From contig NW_020290031.1 in assembly GCF_003144195.1 (NCBI RefSeq), forward strand, positions 132,635 through 196,634: DNA of 64,000 bases, given 5' to 3'. Below the pieces are notes generated by a model, which ran no database searches, was not told the DNA's origin, and saw nothing but the letters and a program-made list of their open reading frames with translations. Below are positions 33,850 through 44,788 of this stretch, piece by piece (position 1 is the first letter of the stretch; every line of letters starts with the position of its first letter). The stretch is from Ceraceosorus guamensis (Eukaryota; Basidiomycota; Exobasidiomycetes; Ceraceosorales; Ceraceosoraceae). Made by a program: the position numbers and the translations under genes.

Positions 33850-36800
33850 ATGTTCAAATCTGCGCTCAAACGTCTTTCGTACGGGCTTCAGTCCGGCTCC
33901 AGCTCGGAGGAGGTACATTTGCAGGGCAAGGAGGTATGGGCGGATCAATCAGTCGTAGCACAAGCTCAAGGACGGCGAGGTTCCTTCTTTGATTGCGGTG
34001 CTACGCAGCCCAACAGCGATGTCCCGCAGCCTATGCTCTACACGCCTGGGAAAGTTGCGACCTTTCAAACGATAGACAAGCACACCGCCTCATCGTCGCT
34101 TCAGCAATCTCACCACCTCCACCATCACCGACTACCTGCTCTACTCATCTCCCGCCCACAAAGCGTCGAAGAGGAACAGACGCACTTTGAGTTGAAGGAG
34201 GGATATACGAGGATCGGAAGGGAGGAGAGCAGCGAGCTGAGGTTGGTGCATGCGGGCATAGAAAGCGTGCATCTGCGTCTCGAGGTGATTTGCAAGTCGG
34301 GGCGGTCGAGGGTGAGTAGAATCATCCGATGGAGGCGCAGAGGGGGGGGGGGCTGTCCTGCAGTTGCTCGTACATGCGTCTTGGCTGATGACCCTCCGCT
34401 TTTCTTGTCTCTGTACTGGGGGGCTCAGGTCACGCTGCATGTAGACGCTACATGCGGTTTGATTCTGAACGATGTGCACCTCCAGCTTGGCTCGACGGTG
34501 CAGCTGAATGAGGGCGACACTTTTCAACTGAATGCGTGGAACTTCGAGCTGGTCAGTGCTGCCGCTGCTGGTGGAGGAGAAGGAGGATCTCGCAGTGCAG
34601 TCGCAGCGCTGCATACCAACCGCTCTCTCAGCCCCGCGGCTCCACAGTCAGATGCGGATATGGTCAGCGCAGCTCCTGTTCTCTACACACCTGCTAGACC
34701 CATAAACCGACACCTGTTGGACGCGAATAGATCGACGAGGATAGCGGGTCCCAGGGACAGCTTTGAAGCGGGCAATCGGAAAGCCAGGAGTTCCTTTTCG
34801 AGTCAGAGCAACAGTCTGGGCTCGATGAGGCGTGCGGATGTGCCCAACTTGGTACATCGGTCAGCGCAAGAGCTGACCGGGCGACAAGGAAGCAAGGAGG
34901 AGGTGGAGAATGGAGTGCGAGGGCGAAGCGTTGTCGGGCCGGAGAGTCGTGATGTGCGGGGCGATTTGACTTTGATGAGCAAGAGCGCGCAGGGAGAGGG
35001 TGGGCATGGGCATGGGCCTCCACAGAGAGCTGAAGAAGCATCCAAGTCCCCTTCCCCTTCGAGAGCTGCGATGCGCAAAGCTCTGGCGCGCAAATCATGG
35101 AGAGAGGGCAGATCGTCCCCTCCCTCACCCCCCTCCTCGTCTTCTCGCGCCATCGGAAATTCGCAAGCGAGCGGTCAGACGTTGGCGCATCTGACACCGT
35201 CGATGCAAAGTCCCACTTCGACTGGTCAAGCAATGTCAGCATTGACGTCCAATTCGGTCCCTCAAATAGCAAACCTGAACCTTTTGTCGGGTCCCAATCT
35301 ACCCTCTGCATTCTCTCATTCCTCCTCTCGCTCCTCCTCCTCCGAACCGGGCTCAGGATCAGGCCCAGGCTCAGGCTCATCCAGTCCCTCCCGCACACCC
35401 ACGCTAAAGGCAGCTCGTCTAGCCGAAGCATCTCGCAGGGAAAAGAGGGTCATCTCCTTGAGGACTAGAATGATGGTCAGGAGCTGCATGGAGTACTTGT
35501 CCAGGGAAGAGAGGAAGAGAAGGATTGCGGAGTTGAGCAATAGCAACCTCGATCACGGTGGTGGAGGCGGTCAGAAGTGCCAGAAAATGGGCACGAACAC
35601 AAGTAGCATGAGAAGCTCTAGGAGTCTGGAGAGGATCGATTTGGAGCAGCGGAAAGCTGTTGGCAGCGCGGATTGCGGCGAAAGGCGACAAGGGGGTGCA
35701 GATGGAGAGACTTGGACGAAGGAGCTCGATGAGGCTCGGTCCGCGCTCGAGCTTGGAAATGCTCCGAATCGGGAGGAGGAGCAGAGCAACAAGGGGGACT
35801 TGACAGTAGCAATGCCCAGGAGCAAATCTTCACCTGTGTTAAGCTTGTCTTCGCTCGAGCTCAGAGTGGAGGGTCATGCAAGAGAGGCGAGGGAAGATGT
35901 GGAAGCAGAGGAAGAAGGCGGTCGGGTGGACGAGGAGGAAGAGGTGGAGAGTCTGTTGAGCTCCGATGAGAGGGACGATCCCTCTCGCAACCTCGTGCAA
36001 TCTCACCAGAGCATCGATCTCGCCGATGTCGCCCGGAACACACACGATTCGAGTGCTCCTCCTCGTACCGTGGACATGTCGTCGTCGGTAAAGAAGAGCA
36101 GGTCGAGATGGTCGATCGTCGGAGAGGTCCTTGGCACTCCGCCCGCTTCCTTCCGCACCGAGAACGAACCGCAAAGAATACCAGCTACCGCTTCCAAAGT
36201 GTTGCACGGCCGCAGCCATGCCCACGGCGCTTTTGGCGTCTCGAGGCAGGCGAACGTATCAGCATCGCCGACCATCGGAGTTGGAAAGAGGAGAGATAGT
36301 TGGCTCTTGAGCGGCAAAGCTTTGGTGCTCGATAAGCCACAAGCGGTCAAGAGCGGCGAGGCGCACGGTTTGGAGACGCGTAGCGTACCCTCGCCAGTTT
36401 GCAAGAATTCGACCAGAGCAGAGCGAAGGTCTGCCAGTCCAACCAGACACGATCAACAGCATTTCGTCTCGAGAAAGCCGTCGGGCAAAGAAGCGCGAAG
36501 CGATGCGAGAGCACGAGCGCAAGACGCACCCTCTTCGGACGCTCCGCCTCTTGCGCAGCCGAGCTCGGAAGCCTTCTTTGCGGATGTGGAAAGTGAGGCG
36601 GGGCTGCAAGCTGCTGTTGTGCAGAGTGGCAGGGGTCGAAGGAGGAAGAACAAGACGAAAGAAGCTTCCTGCAGTGCACAAGTGGAACCTTTCGAAGCTC
36701 TTCCGGCGGCAGTAGCTGCGCATTCTGACTCGACCAAGAGACTATCCGAAACGCTCCCAGTGATGGACCGAAGCGATGAGGAAGGTGCACGAGAAAGTGA

Positions 36801-37773
36801 GGGCCAAGGCAACGTAGAGGAAGCGGACGACATCGTTGAGAGACCTAAAAGGCGATCGACTCCATCGAAAGGGAGCACAAAGGCGACTTTGAAAGATATT
36901 GCGCAGCACACGCAAGAAGGCTCCCATGTCATAACCGCCAGCGCGGAGGCTCTGACCAGCTCCGACAAAGATTTGCGCGACATTATGGGGAGTGAAGAAC
37001 TATGTAGGCGTGGGCTTCGAGCCAGAAGGGCCGTCAAGAGCGCCTCTGAAGACCCTCCTACTGCCATATCGGACGCAAAACGCAACGACAAGGATGAGAA
37101 GGCCAAACCGAGCGCTGCAAAAGATGAGCCGAGCTCTGGTTCTTCCGCAGCCCAGGTTGAGGCTCCGTCGACACGCAGTCGCAGGGCAAAAAGAGCTGCA
37201 GCGACGCTCACGGAGGAGAGTCAAGCAGAGGCGCAAGACGTGGAGAAGCTTGCGAATCGGATTCCAAAAGCTCCGTCTTCGGCTGATGTACCCTTGGACG
37301 GTGCTCGTGTGGGCACTCGTTCGACCAGCGGTCGAGCTGCCAAGACCAAAGGCGCAGCAGAATATGCAGAGAAGCAAGCGGACGATGCGGTAACTGCCGA
37401 AGCGGCGATCACGGAGACGGACGTTCATGCGCACAAAGCTGCGAGCGTGACTGCTCGAACTCGAGCCCGTGCGCGGACAGCCTTACGCACGGAGAGCAGC
37501 GCCAAAGCAGAGCCGGATAAGGGCCCTTCTCGATCGACCTCTGGCACAGAGACGCAGGGCGAAGCGAGCTCGAACGACAAAGTCGCACCAGAGCCCAAAT
37601 CTTCCAGATCGACCCGATCCACCCGAAGCGCCAAGAGAACACAGAGCGCCGCGAGCGTGCAGAAGGTGGAGCAGGAAGACTCGGCCGGATCGGCGCATAG
37701 GAGGGGCAAGAAAGAGGAGAGTTCGCCAGTTGTTGCGCGCAGAACGACCAGGGCTAGAGCGGCGAAGACTTGA
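33850..37773 (+). CDS. Large FHA-domain protein, nuclear candidate
   Basis: A frame from ATG 33850 spans 1307 codons. Positions 34312-34428 (117 nt, GTGAGT...CAG, phase 0, no stop) are almost certainly an intron, because they interrupt the FHA domain. Removal gives 1268 residues. The FHA domain is at about 110-195: FELKEGYTRIGREESSELRL, then GIESVHLRLEV, and after the junction VTLHVDATCGLILNDVHL, GSTVQLNEGDTFQLNAWNFEL. FHA domains bind phosphothreonine. The rest is disordered and charged, with basic patches such as GRGRRRKNKTK and RRGLRARRAVKS and an Arg/Ser/Thr/Ala-rich C-terminus. This looks like a chromatin or DNA-damage scaffold in the nucleus, which is inference from composition and the FHA fold. 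Yeast Plm2/Tos4 or metazoan Ki-67/MDC1 share the FHA-plus-disorder plan, but I see no motif that identifies an ortholog. Confidence 0.8.
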   Translation: MFKSALKRLSYGLQSGSSSEEVHLQGKEVWADQSVVAQAQGRRGSFFDCGATQPNSDVPQPMLYTPGKVATFQTIDKHTASSSLQQSHHLHHHRLPALLISRPQSVEEEQTHFELKEGYTRIGREESSELRLVHAGIESVHLRLEVICKSGRSRVSRIIRWRRRGGGGCPAVARTCVLADDPPLFLSLYWGAQVTLHVDATCGLILNDVHLQLGSTVQLNEGDTFQLNAWNFELVSAAAAGGGEGGSRSAVAALHTNRSLSPAAPQSDADMVSAAPVLYTPARPINRHLLDANRSTRIAGPRDSFEAGNRKARSSFSSQSNSLGSMRRADVPNLVHRSAQELTGRQGSKEEVENGVRGRSVVGPESRDVRGDLTLMSKSAQGEGGHGHGPPQRAEEASKSPSPSRAAMRKALARKSWREGRSSPPSPPSSSSRAIGNSQASGQTLAHLTPSMQSPTSTGQAMSALTSNSVPQIANLNLLSGPNLPSAFSHSSSRSSSSEPGSGSGPGSGSSSPSRTPTLKAARLAEASRREKRVISLRTRMMVRSCMEYLSREERKRRIAELSNSNLDHGGGGGQKCQKMGTNTSSMRSSRSLERIDLEQRKAVGSADCGERRQGGADGETWTKELDEARSALELGNAPNREEEQSNKGDLTVAMPRSKSSPVLSLSSLELRVEGHAREAREDVEAEEEGGRVDEEEEVESLLSSDERDDPSRNLVQSHQSIDLADVARNTHDSSAPPRTVDMSSSVKKSRSRWSIVGEVLGTPPASFRTENEPQRIPATASKVLHGRSHAHGAFGVSRQANVSASPTIGVGKRRDSWLLSGKALVLDKPQAVKSGEAHGLETRSVPSPVCKNSTRAERRSASPTRHDQQHFVSRKPSGKEARSDARARAQDAPSSDAPPLAQPSSEAFFADVESEAGLQAAVVQSGRGRRRKNKTKEASCSAQVEPFEALPAAVAAHSDSTKRLSETLPVMDRSDEEGARESEGQGNVEEADDIVERPKRRSTPSKGSTKATLKDIAQHTQEGSHVITASAEALTSSDKDLRDIMGSEELCRRGLRARRAVKSASEDPPTAISDAKRNDKDEKAKPSAAKDEPSSGSSAAQVEAPSTRSRRAKRAAATLTEESQAEAQDVEKLANRIPKAPSSADVPLDGARVGTRSTSGRAAKTKGAAEYAEKQADDAVTAEAAITETDVHAHKAASVTARTRARARTALRTESSAKAEPDKGPSRSTSGTETQGEASSNDKVAPEPKSSRSTRSTRSAKRTQSAASVQKVEQEDSAGSAHRRGKKEESSPVVARRTTRARAAKT

Positions 37774-38095
37774 ACTTTTATGTTTTGGTGTGCCTTTGAG
37801 ATGGCACGCTCTAGTTGCTTCGGAGAGCACTCGCGTCCCACAATGTATGCAAATGTTTGAGCATTTTTCGGTGCGCGTCTTTGACACTGTTCGACTGGCG
37901 AAGCAGGAGAAGAGGAATCGATTGCGTAGATTGAAACTGCGGCTCATGATAGGACAGGGCAAGTTCGCTGAAGCAGGGTTGTGCGGCAGTAGATATCTGC
38001 TCGAAGTGAGGTCTAGTAGGAGAGAGAGAGATGTGTGTTCTGCATGGACAATCCGGCTGGCTGGCTTCTTATCCTCTCCCCGGAGTAGCCGCAAA
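37774..38095. other. Convergent intergenic region
   Basis: About 320 nt lie between the stop codons of the FHA gene (+) and Cgr1 (-). Nothing further was recognised. Both 3' UTRs must fit or overlap here. Confidence 0.5.
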
Positions 38096-38790
38096 TCAAT
38101 GCGAAACCTTTTTGGTGATGCCCAGACGTCTCCTCTTCCTGTCTAGCTTCTTTTGACTCATCTACACAGCAGCAAAGTTAAGCCAAACATGTAAAGTGAG
38201 CACAATGGCGCATGCAAACTTGCTGCCGTGCCACAGAACCCGCTCTTGCACCACCCAGCGCGCGCAACGTGCAAAGAAGCGTGCTGGAGAACACTCACTC
38301 TAGTAGCCATGGTCTCCAATCTGGCTTTTTCGGCTGCTTTCTGCCTTCGCTCGCGAATCGCCTGTCCTTTGCTGTAGATACGGCGAGCGGCATGTGGTGG
38401 TGAGGAATACCATGATGAAAGTCAGTACCAAACGGCTACAGCGTGTACGCTCATTGATGAAGCGTGCGCTAAGGAAATGCCGGTCTCCAGAGCCACAGCG
38501 ACCCCTGTAGCAGCTGACGTGACCACCACCACCGCAACCACTCACGCAGCTCTGGCATTCTCCACCTCCTCCTTCATCCTCCTTTCCATATCCTTGACCT
38601 CTTGCTGTTTTCTGCGCTGCTCCATCTTCAGATCCCACGGTGTGCAGCGCTTCTTGCCCGCTATATTGTGGGATGAGCGCGTTGGGGCTCTTGTCGAAGA
38701 GGAGGCGGGTGCTGAAGAAGCGACGCTTGGACCTGCCACAGGGATGGCTTGTGATGCGCTGCTGGAGTGGCGAGCAGTACAGGCCGACAT
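38096..38790 (-). CDS. CGR1: Cgr1-family rRNA-processing protein
   Basis: Three exons, 38790-38546, 38371-38299 and 38161-38096, join in phase to 127 residues (yeast Cgr1 is 120). After a Ser/Ala-rich N-terminus, the conserved block starts at KKRCTPWDLKMEQRRKQQEV and continues as VKDMERRMKEEVENARAAKG, AIRERRQKAAEKARLETMAT and RMSQKKLDRKRRRLGITKK. It aligns end to end with yeast Cgr1 (SWELKKQKR...LAAKMHAKKVERMRRREKRNK). Cgr1 is a small basic coiled-coil nucleolar protein needed for 27S pre-rRNA processing and 60S subunit assembly. The last exon encodes just the basic tail. The start is chosen at ATG 38790; another in-frame ATG at 38826 would add 12 residues. The first intron is longer than usual (174 nt), so its exact ends are the weakest point. 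Confidence 0.85.
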
Positions 38791-39553
38791 CAGCGTCCTA
38801 CACCGGCACGGGCGATTCGACCGCATGTGCAGCACTCACAGAGACATTGCTGGAGCTGTGGCGGCAGGGGCCGGGCGGAGGTAATGACCAGATTGAAATG
38901 CGTAAACTCTGCTCTTTTTAGTGCTGGATGGGATGCGCGAATCTGCTCTTTCAACTGCTAAAATGGGATGAAGAAGCGCTCGCAGAGCAGTAGCGATGGT
39001 CTCTAGATCGATGAGTGGCAGTCAGAAGATGGACGCGAAGCTAGCGGAGCGATGATGGTGAAGGGGTAGGATGCAACAGTCTCTGCTGTGATCACTCGCG
39101 ACCAGTCAGAGTCGTGGGGGCGTCGGGTCGCTGAAGCAGACGGACATCACGACTCGCAGGCGGCATTCCTCCAAAATACGTGCGCGAGACCGATCTGAAA
39201 TCGTGAATCTTGAATCCAAGGAAAAAGAAAACCCCTTGATCACGTGACCTGCGCGTCTGCAAGAAATCCCTCGTCCGACGTGACTTCTTGAGCGGCATCC
39301 CTCCCTCCACATCAGTGATTGCGCTCCTTGCCACCACCAACACCACTCCTACCACCATGCCTGAACCAGCGACTGGGTCAAAAAGTGGACACCAGCCTCA
39401 ACAACTCTGACAAGGTAAGAATCCGGATAGCTTCTTCTTTGGCCCAAGCGCTCATCGCACTTTCAGAAACTTCGACGATTGTGAGCTCATCAGACTTTGG
39501 ACTCGCTGCTCGCTGCTCGCGCGACTTCTTTGCATGCATGGGAAGCGCAGGTG
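38791..39553. promoter_or_regulatory. Divergent Cgr1/LRR intergenic region
   Basis: This holds the promoters of Cgr1 (-) and the LRR-like gene (+). It includes dispersed-motif copies at about 39150 and 39197-39218. A GTAAGA donor-like site at about 39415 and a CAG at 39550 could bound an intron in the 5' leader of the LRR-like gene, since the ATG at 39357 meets a stop within 18 codons. Confidence 0.4.
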
Positions 39554-41854
39554 ATGCGCTCCGAGACAAGCATGGTGAACGCCGCACCAGCACAGCAGCA
39601 GCAAGACCAATCAGTGTCTCCTCAAGCTGGTCCATCAAAAGTAGACGGGGCATCCTTTTCGCTGGCGCCTGATCCCGGCAGCAGCAGCGGCAGCAGCACG
39701 ACGAGCAGGAATGCCCAGCTCTCTCATTCCATTCCCGCTTTGCGTCAGATTCACGTCTCGAACGCTGCATCCAGTCAGGCACAAGATTTCACGTCCAAGT
39801 TGGCCCGAGCTAGAGCCGAAGCGCGTCGAAGGGAACACAACTCATCGCTCCAGCAACACGCAAAGAATCCACGCGGAATTCGTGCGCCTGTTTCAGCGCA
39901 CTCTAATGCACAAAGTCTGGCAATCGGACCTGCGAACGCTTACCTGTCTTCATTGCCTGATGAGGAGAAGATCAGCCGAGCGAGGGACAGAGCGATGGAA
40001 GGGATGGTCAGGGGACAATTTGCTGGACCCACGCCCAGAGGCTGGAGAGAGGATCTGATCGGCGGAAGTTCGGGACTGAGCGGGGAGTATAGAAGCAGAA
40101 ACCTTCCACCGCATCTGCTCCATGGCGTTCGCTCCGCCACCGAGGCGAGCGCGAAGAAAGGCAAGAGGCGCGCTGAACATTCGCCAGTCGGTCTCCCCGC
40201 TCGAGATGGTCACGCGCCGCTCTACGCATCGGTGCGGAGAACAAGACTCGCAAAGGGCTTCAAGCTGTTCTTGCACGAGACCCTCGACCTGCGCGGTCCC
40301 TCGAGCGAGCCTGGATCGAGTATGGACGAAGCAGATCTCATCACTTCACCAAGGCGCTCTCCGCTTCTGTCGCTGACAGACCTCACACTGATAGCTCTCT
40401 CCGAGAATCTGTGTTGCGGGGCCGTCGCTGCACAAGAAGCTGCCACATCTTTGCCCTTTCATCTCTTGCTTCGATTATTGGCCATCTGTGGTCGAGACGC
40501 GCTTGGCAAACCTTTGAGCAACAGCACGATCAAGGTGCTGCTCATGCCCGGGCATGTCGAAGATGATGATCTGCGGGAAGGGGGAAGCGGACTTGCAAGC
40601 GCGGCGGGCGAACTGCGAGTGTGCGATGCCTCGTTGGACGCTTCATCTACGTCTGATAAGTTGGACGACTGGGAGAGTGCAGAAGATGCGTGGGAACCCG
40701 CTTTACTAGATTTCACATCTTCTGGCATCCGAGCCAGCACCTTGCGCGGCGTTCTCGGCTTCGATCGCGCGGACGCACAGGATTCTAGAACGACAGCAAG
40801 TTCTGAAGGCAATGTTGTCCAGCTCAGCACACATCTGACTTCTACTCCTCGCACTTCGGTCAACGTTTGGCTCAGACACATTTCCTTGGCTGAATGCTCA
40901 ATCAGCAACCTTCCAAGGTATTTGTGCTGTCCCAACTTGGAATCACTGTCCCTCGCCGGGTGCGATGCCACGATCCTCCTCTCTACATCCGTCATTCCCG
41001 CATCAGCCTCGGGGATCTTGCAGGCCGATGTGGACGTCATGCGGACGACGACGACGACGGATGCGGAGCTGACGGCCGGCCTACGAAAACTTGCACGTGC
41101 CACTCCAAAGCTGTGCAAGTTGGATCTGAGCCATTGCAATTGGGTGAATGCGAGGGTACTGGGAGCAGTGGGCTGGTGGAGCATCTCTCCTTGCACATCT
41201 ATCGATTTTCGATCCTCTTCGAGCACTCGCGCTGCATGCTCGATGAGCGAGGAGCGTGGATGCAGAGGGACGTGGTCGGAAATGAAGATGCTGCTGGTTC
41301 GAGCTCCTGCATTTTGGCCCGGCGAGGTGTTCGAAGATGAGCCCTCGATCGCTCCGAGCGGCAAGAAGGGCACTACAAAGCCCATAGACGCTTACCCTTG
41401 CGAGCCGTCAGAACCTTTTGTGGCCCCATGGCACGCCGCCAATTTCCTCACCTCGGCTGCGGGCTGGAGGCGCGCAGAAGCGAGCCAGATTGCCGCTGGT
41501 GCTGCTGGCTGGACAGTGAGCGCTCGGCCAGGATTGCGGAGCAGAAGAGACGTTCAGGGAGCGCGCGTGGATGATCCGTGGGATTCTACGCCCAGCTCGG
41601 GTGCTAGTGTCAGCGGTAGCGCTAGCGCATATTCGCGCTCATCGGTGCATCAAGCCTCACTCGGGGTTGCTCACGGTGCCCCTCCTTCGATCCTCAACAA
41701 TGTCCCGGCTGGCACTTCCGAATCGCATTGGTCGGACACGCACAAGGACGCCCCGCGCTGGAAATTGCAAAGAGCACAATTGCTCGATGCTGTTTGGGGT
41801 CGCAACTCGCCCTGCTCGGGTGTGGGGAGGCCTAGTACGGATGTGTTATTTTAG
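39554..41854 (+). CDS. Leucine-rich-repeat-like orphan protein
   Basis: A single open frame with its first ATG at 39554 encodes 766 residues. The N-terminal half is Ser/Ala/Gln-rich and disordered, with a basic helical patch (FTSKLARARAEARRREHNS). The middle is more structured: LTDLTLIALSENLCCGAVAA, then PFHLLLRLLAICG. Residues of about 450-580 contain LRR-like strands (ISLAECSISNLP, LESLSLAGCDAT, LCKLDLSHCNW) of the Cys-containing type seen in F-box/LRR proteins. I see no F-box. The C-terminus is again Ser/Gly-rich. I do not recognise a family. The frame is long and compositionally protein-like, so the gene is likely real, but exon limits at the 5' end are uncertain: the frame is open upstream of the chosen ATG, and a 5' intron is possible. 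Confidence 0.65.
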   Translation: MRSETSMVNAAPAQQQQDQSVSPQAGPSKVDGASFSLAPDPGSSSGSSTTSRNAQLSHSIPALRQIHVSNAASSQAQDFTSKLARARAEARRREHNSSLQQHAKNPRGIRAPVSAHSNAQSLAIGPANAYLSSLPDEEKISRARDRAMEGMVRGQFAGPTPRGWREDLIGGSSGLSGEYRSRNLPPHLLHGVRSATEASAKKGKRRAEHSPVGLPARDGHAPLYASVRRTRLAKGFKLFLHETLDLRGPSSEPGSSMDEADLITSPRRSPLLSLTDLTLIALSENLCCGAVAAQEAATSLPFHLLLRLLAICGRDALGKPLSNSTIKVLLMPGHVEDDDLREGGSGLASAAGELRVCDASLDASSTSDKLDDWESAEDAWEPALLDFTSSGIRASTLRGVLGFDRADAQDSRTTASSEGNVVQLSTHLTSTPRTSVNVWLRHISLAECSISNLPRYLCCPNLESLSLAGCDATILLSTSVIPASASGILQADVDVMRTTTTTDAELTAGLRKLARATPKLCKLDLSHCNWVNARVLGAVGWWSISPCTSIDFRSSSSTRAACSMSEERGCRGTWSEMKMLLVRAPAFWPGEVFEDEPSIAPSGKKGTTKPIDAYPCEPSEPFVAPWHAANFLTSAAGWRRAEASQIAAGAAGWTVSARPGLRSRRDVQGARVDDPWDSTPSSGASVSGSASAYSRSSVHQASLGVAHGAPPSILNNVPAGTSESHWSDTHKDAPRWKLQRAQLLDAVWGRNSPCSGVGRPSTDVLF

Positions 41855-44788
41855 CACGAAGCAGGGAAAGACCGAGCGCTCGCGCGAGGAATTGCATCAG
41901 ACTTCCTCACTCAGAATGCTGTGGTCTCGAGTCTGACTGATCGTGTCCGTCGCGCAGAGCGCCAGCGCAGCCTCTTGAAAGCTCTGGGTGTGCTGTTGGT
42001 TGGACACCAAAGACTGACAGCTCTTCGCTGATAAGCTCTTGCGTGATGAGTCGCGAAGCATCCACAATCAAGATGCAGGCATCACAATCGGATTGAAGAT
42101 TCCGTGGTCGTTCGGGTGTCGATAGCAGCCTCCACATACTCATCCGAATCGCTCAATCGTTCTCTAGCTCTCATTCGCAGGCCCGACTCCGGCCGTGATC
42201 CTTTTTTTCTGTTTGCTGTGCTTTAGCCGCTCGACGATATGTAGACGCCGGCAGGTTTGACTCCTGCTGGGCTGCCAAGCGTCTAGCTGCGCCGTATACA
42301 ATAAATAAGAGTGCAGCTTCATACGGATCCTTGATCTTCACGATTCGAATTTGGGATATTGCCGGACTGTGCTACGCCCACTTGCATGAAGATACAGCAA
42401 AGCTAGGAAACTTACGCCCGCGCGCACGCGCACGGCAGCTAGACACCCCACGGGCGTAGCTGCTAGCCCTCGGGTGAGCGAGCCAGTTTGCGCGCACCTC
42501 GCTCCGCGCCCGCAAAGCATCGAGACACCAAATCGAGAATGAGTAGTCTTGTGAATGTGAATGCTGGCAGGAGCGCCGAGCATTGCGTAAGTGAGAAGCG
42601 GGTCGTTAGCCTTGGTTGTTTGGATTTGACGATCAAAGCTAGGTGGGGGTTGTGTGGAGGCGGTGGGAAGAGCGTTAAGCGCGCAAACAAGCGAGGCAAG
42701 CGTGTACGCCAACATGCATGGCTTTGTGTAAATGGCCGCGCCGGTGATCTGACTGCGCCGTGATTCAGCTCAAAATCAAGCAATTTTGAATGATGGCTTC
42801 CGCCGCGGATGCTTGCGCAGTACAGCAGAGAGAGCACATCCCAGCTGGGCATGTGCTAGCATGGTCGCGCGTCAGGGCTCCAATTTCATTTTGCCCATTC
42901 AATTTGAATCGAGTAGTTGATTGTTGTGGTAGCTTTCAAGCGCACGCGAGCTCTTGAAGTAGCTTTTGGCGGTTTCATCGTCTTTGCTACGCTGCTTCTG
43001 AAACGCCGACGCATGGGCCGGCCACGTCTTGAGGGCAAATCGCGGAGCTGGCATCTTGGAATGAGAATACCGCTCCGCCATGACTTGCTTGGGCCGAGCG
43101 CAGCAGTTGGTGGAGTCGCGCCGGCATGGAGCAACGCTCGACCACGATCAAGCCACGAGATGAAAGTCTGTCGACAGCTGTAGAGGGGCTGCGTGAAAGT
43201 CTGCACTTTGTGCTAACTCGGATGGCCGTTCCTGGAAGAGCGTGAGGGAGTGGACTCAAGCGGTCTGTCGGCTATATAGAGACCAAGACGAATCGCGAGT
43301 CTGCTGCGAGATGTGAATCAAGCAAGTAAGTCAAGAGTCTCGAATAGGATTCAGGTTATAGGAACGATGGTCCTCTCGAATCCCAAACTCAAGACTCGTG
43401 ACTATGCTCTCGATGGTCTAGAGCACCGCTTGGCAGCCACAATCACACGTTCCAAGCTATATGACCGCGCTATTGCGTGCAGGTCTTTTGTTTGCTGATG
43501 ACGTAGAGAGAGTATAATATATACAAGCGTGTCAAGTGTCTGATGTCGAGATGCTGCAAAAGGTCAAAATTGAATGTAGATCCACGATTCACTCCAACTC
43601 TTGATTATGAGCAAGTCAAGATTAAACAAAGTGGCGATCGAGAGACGCGCACCGCGAGGGCGTTCCGCCGTCCCTGCATATGCATGCGCATCTTGCCTTC
43701 CGGCCCACGATTGCATGGCAGTGCAGTGCAGTGCAGTACCGGCACAGGTCAGGCTCGTCTTTCGCCTCGAGAGGTGCAGAAGTAGAGCTAGCTGCATGAA
43801 GATCATCATGCGGACGCCCTCCCGCGCGGTCAGCAAGTCCACATGATTTGTGCGCGATGCTGTGGCCGGGTGTACTCGACTACAGTATGCAGCAGCGCAT
43901 CGCAGCAGCCACGCGCAGGGTGTGTCTCAGGTCTCAGCCTTCTGGCCTCTGATGCTTCTGCTGTTGCAGCCAGATAAATGTATGCTATATAGCTACTCAG
44001 ACCACCGTACTGTGACTGTGTCGGTCTTGAGTCTGACTACCGTACATGGGCCGTCGGAGCTGCGATGCATGGCTATACACTCGTGACTTGTGACTCAGTG
44101 ACTGTATGAACATGCAGCACCGATGCTAGCCCTTCCATGCCCTCGCTCCGAATCTGAAGTCAAAGTGAATCACATCTTGAATGGGATGCGTCCCGAACCA
44201 CCTGCTATCCGCGCTTACAGTCGTGAGTGCGCTCCCACATCCGTCGTTCTCGATCGATCGACTGACTTGGCATACTCAGCTGGAGTGTCCAGTTGCCCGT
44301 TGTATCTCACCGCCACTCGACAGACTCTCACTGTCTGCGCCCTCCATCCATTCTTGCACACCGGCACTTCTTCCTCATCACACGTCACCCTACTTTATTC
44401 GACTCTCAACTGGATTGCAGCGCATCGACTCTGATTCTTGGCTTTGATTGATTGCTCAGCAGCCGCTACAAGACTCTTCCGTCTCTCGCCCTTGAGCGCT
44501 GGCATCAATAATTCTGGATCTCGTCCCACCCTAACACTCTCACGTAAAATTGTGCCGTCATCACCATCGCGAGAACGTGTCGATCCGAGTGCTGCAGCCT
44601 CGCTTGCGCTTCATTGCGCCAGGACAGTCCGAGTGGCGGGCGACCCTCTTTGCGCGCAGGCGCGCACTCACAGCACGTACCGTTCACGCAGAGTTCATAG
44701 AGTGTCCTTAGGTGCCGTCAGGCGTGCAAGTATCGTGATTTCATCGACGAATCGGACCATAGCAGTATCGAGAGTCACGAGCGGCGAC
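41855..44788. other. 2.9-kb gene-free region
   Basis: No supported coding chain on either strand. The region is dotted with the dispersed motif (42336-42352, about 43290-43350, 43386-43410, 43580-43605, 44079-44105, 44150-44184) and short CAGTG runs near 43725. The frame of the next gene stays open upstream of its ATG from about 44438 but contains no earlier ATG, so that stretch is probably 5' leader. No tRNA fold was found. Confidence 0.5.
44079..44184. repeat. Dispersed motif cluster
   Basis: Two clusters lie within about 100 nt: ACTCGTGACTTGTGACTCAGTGACTG near 44079 and a second run with AATCTGAAGTCAAAGTGAATC near 44150. Both contain TGACTC or TGAATC cores in direct and inverted order, upstream of the 1803-residue gene. 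Confidence 0.55.
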
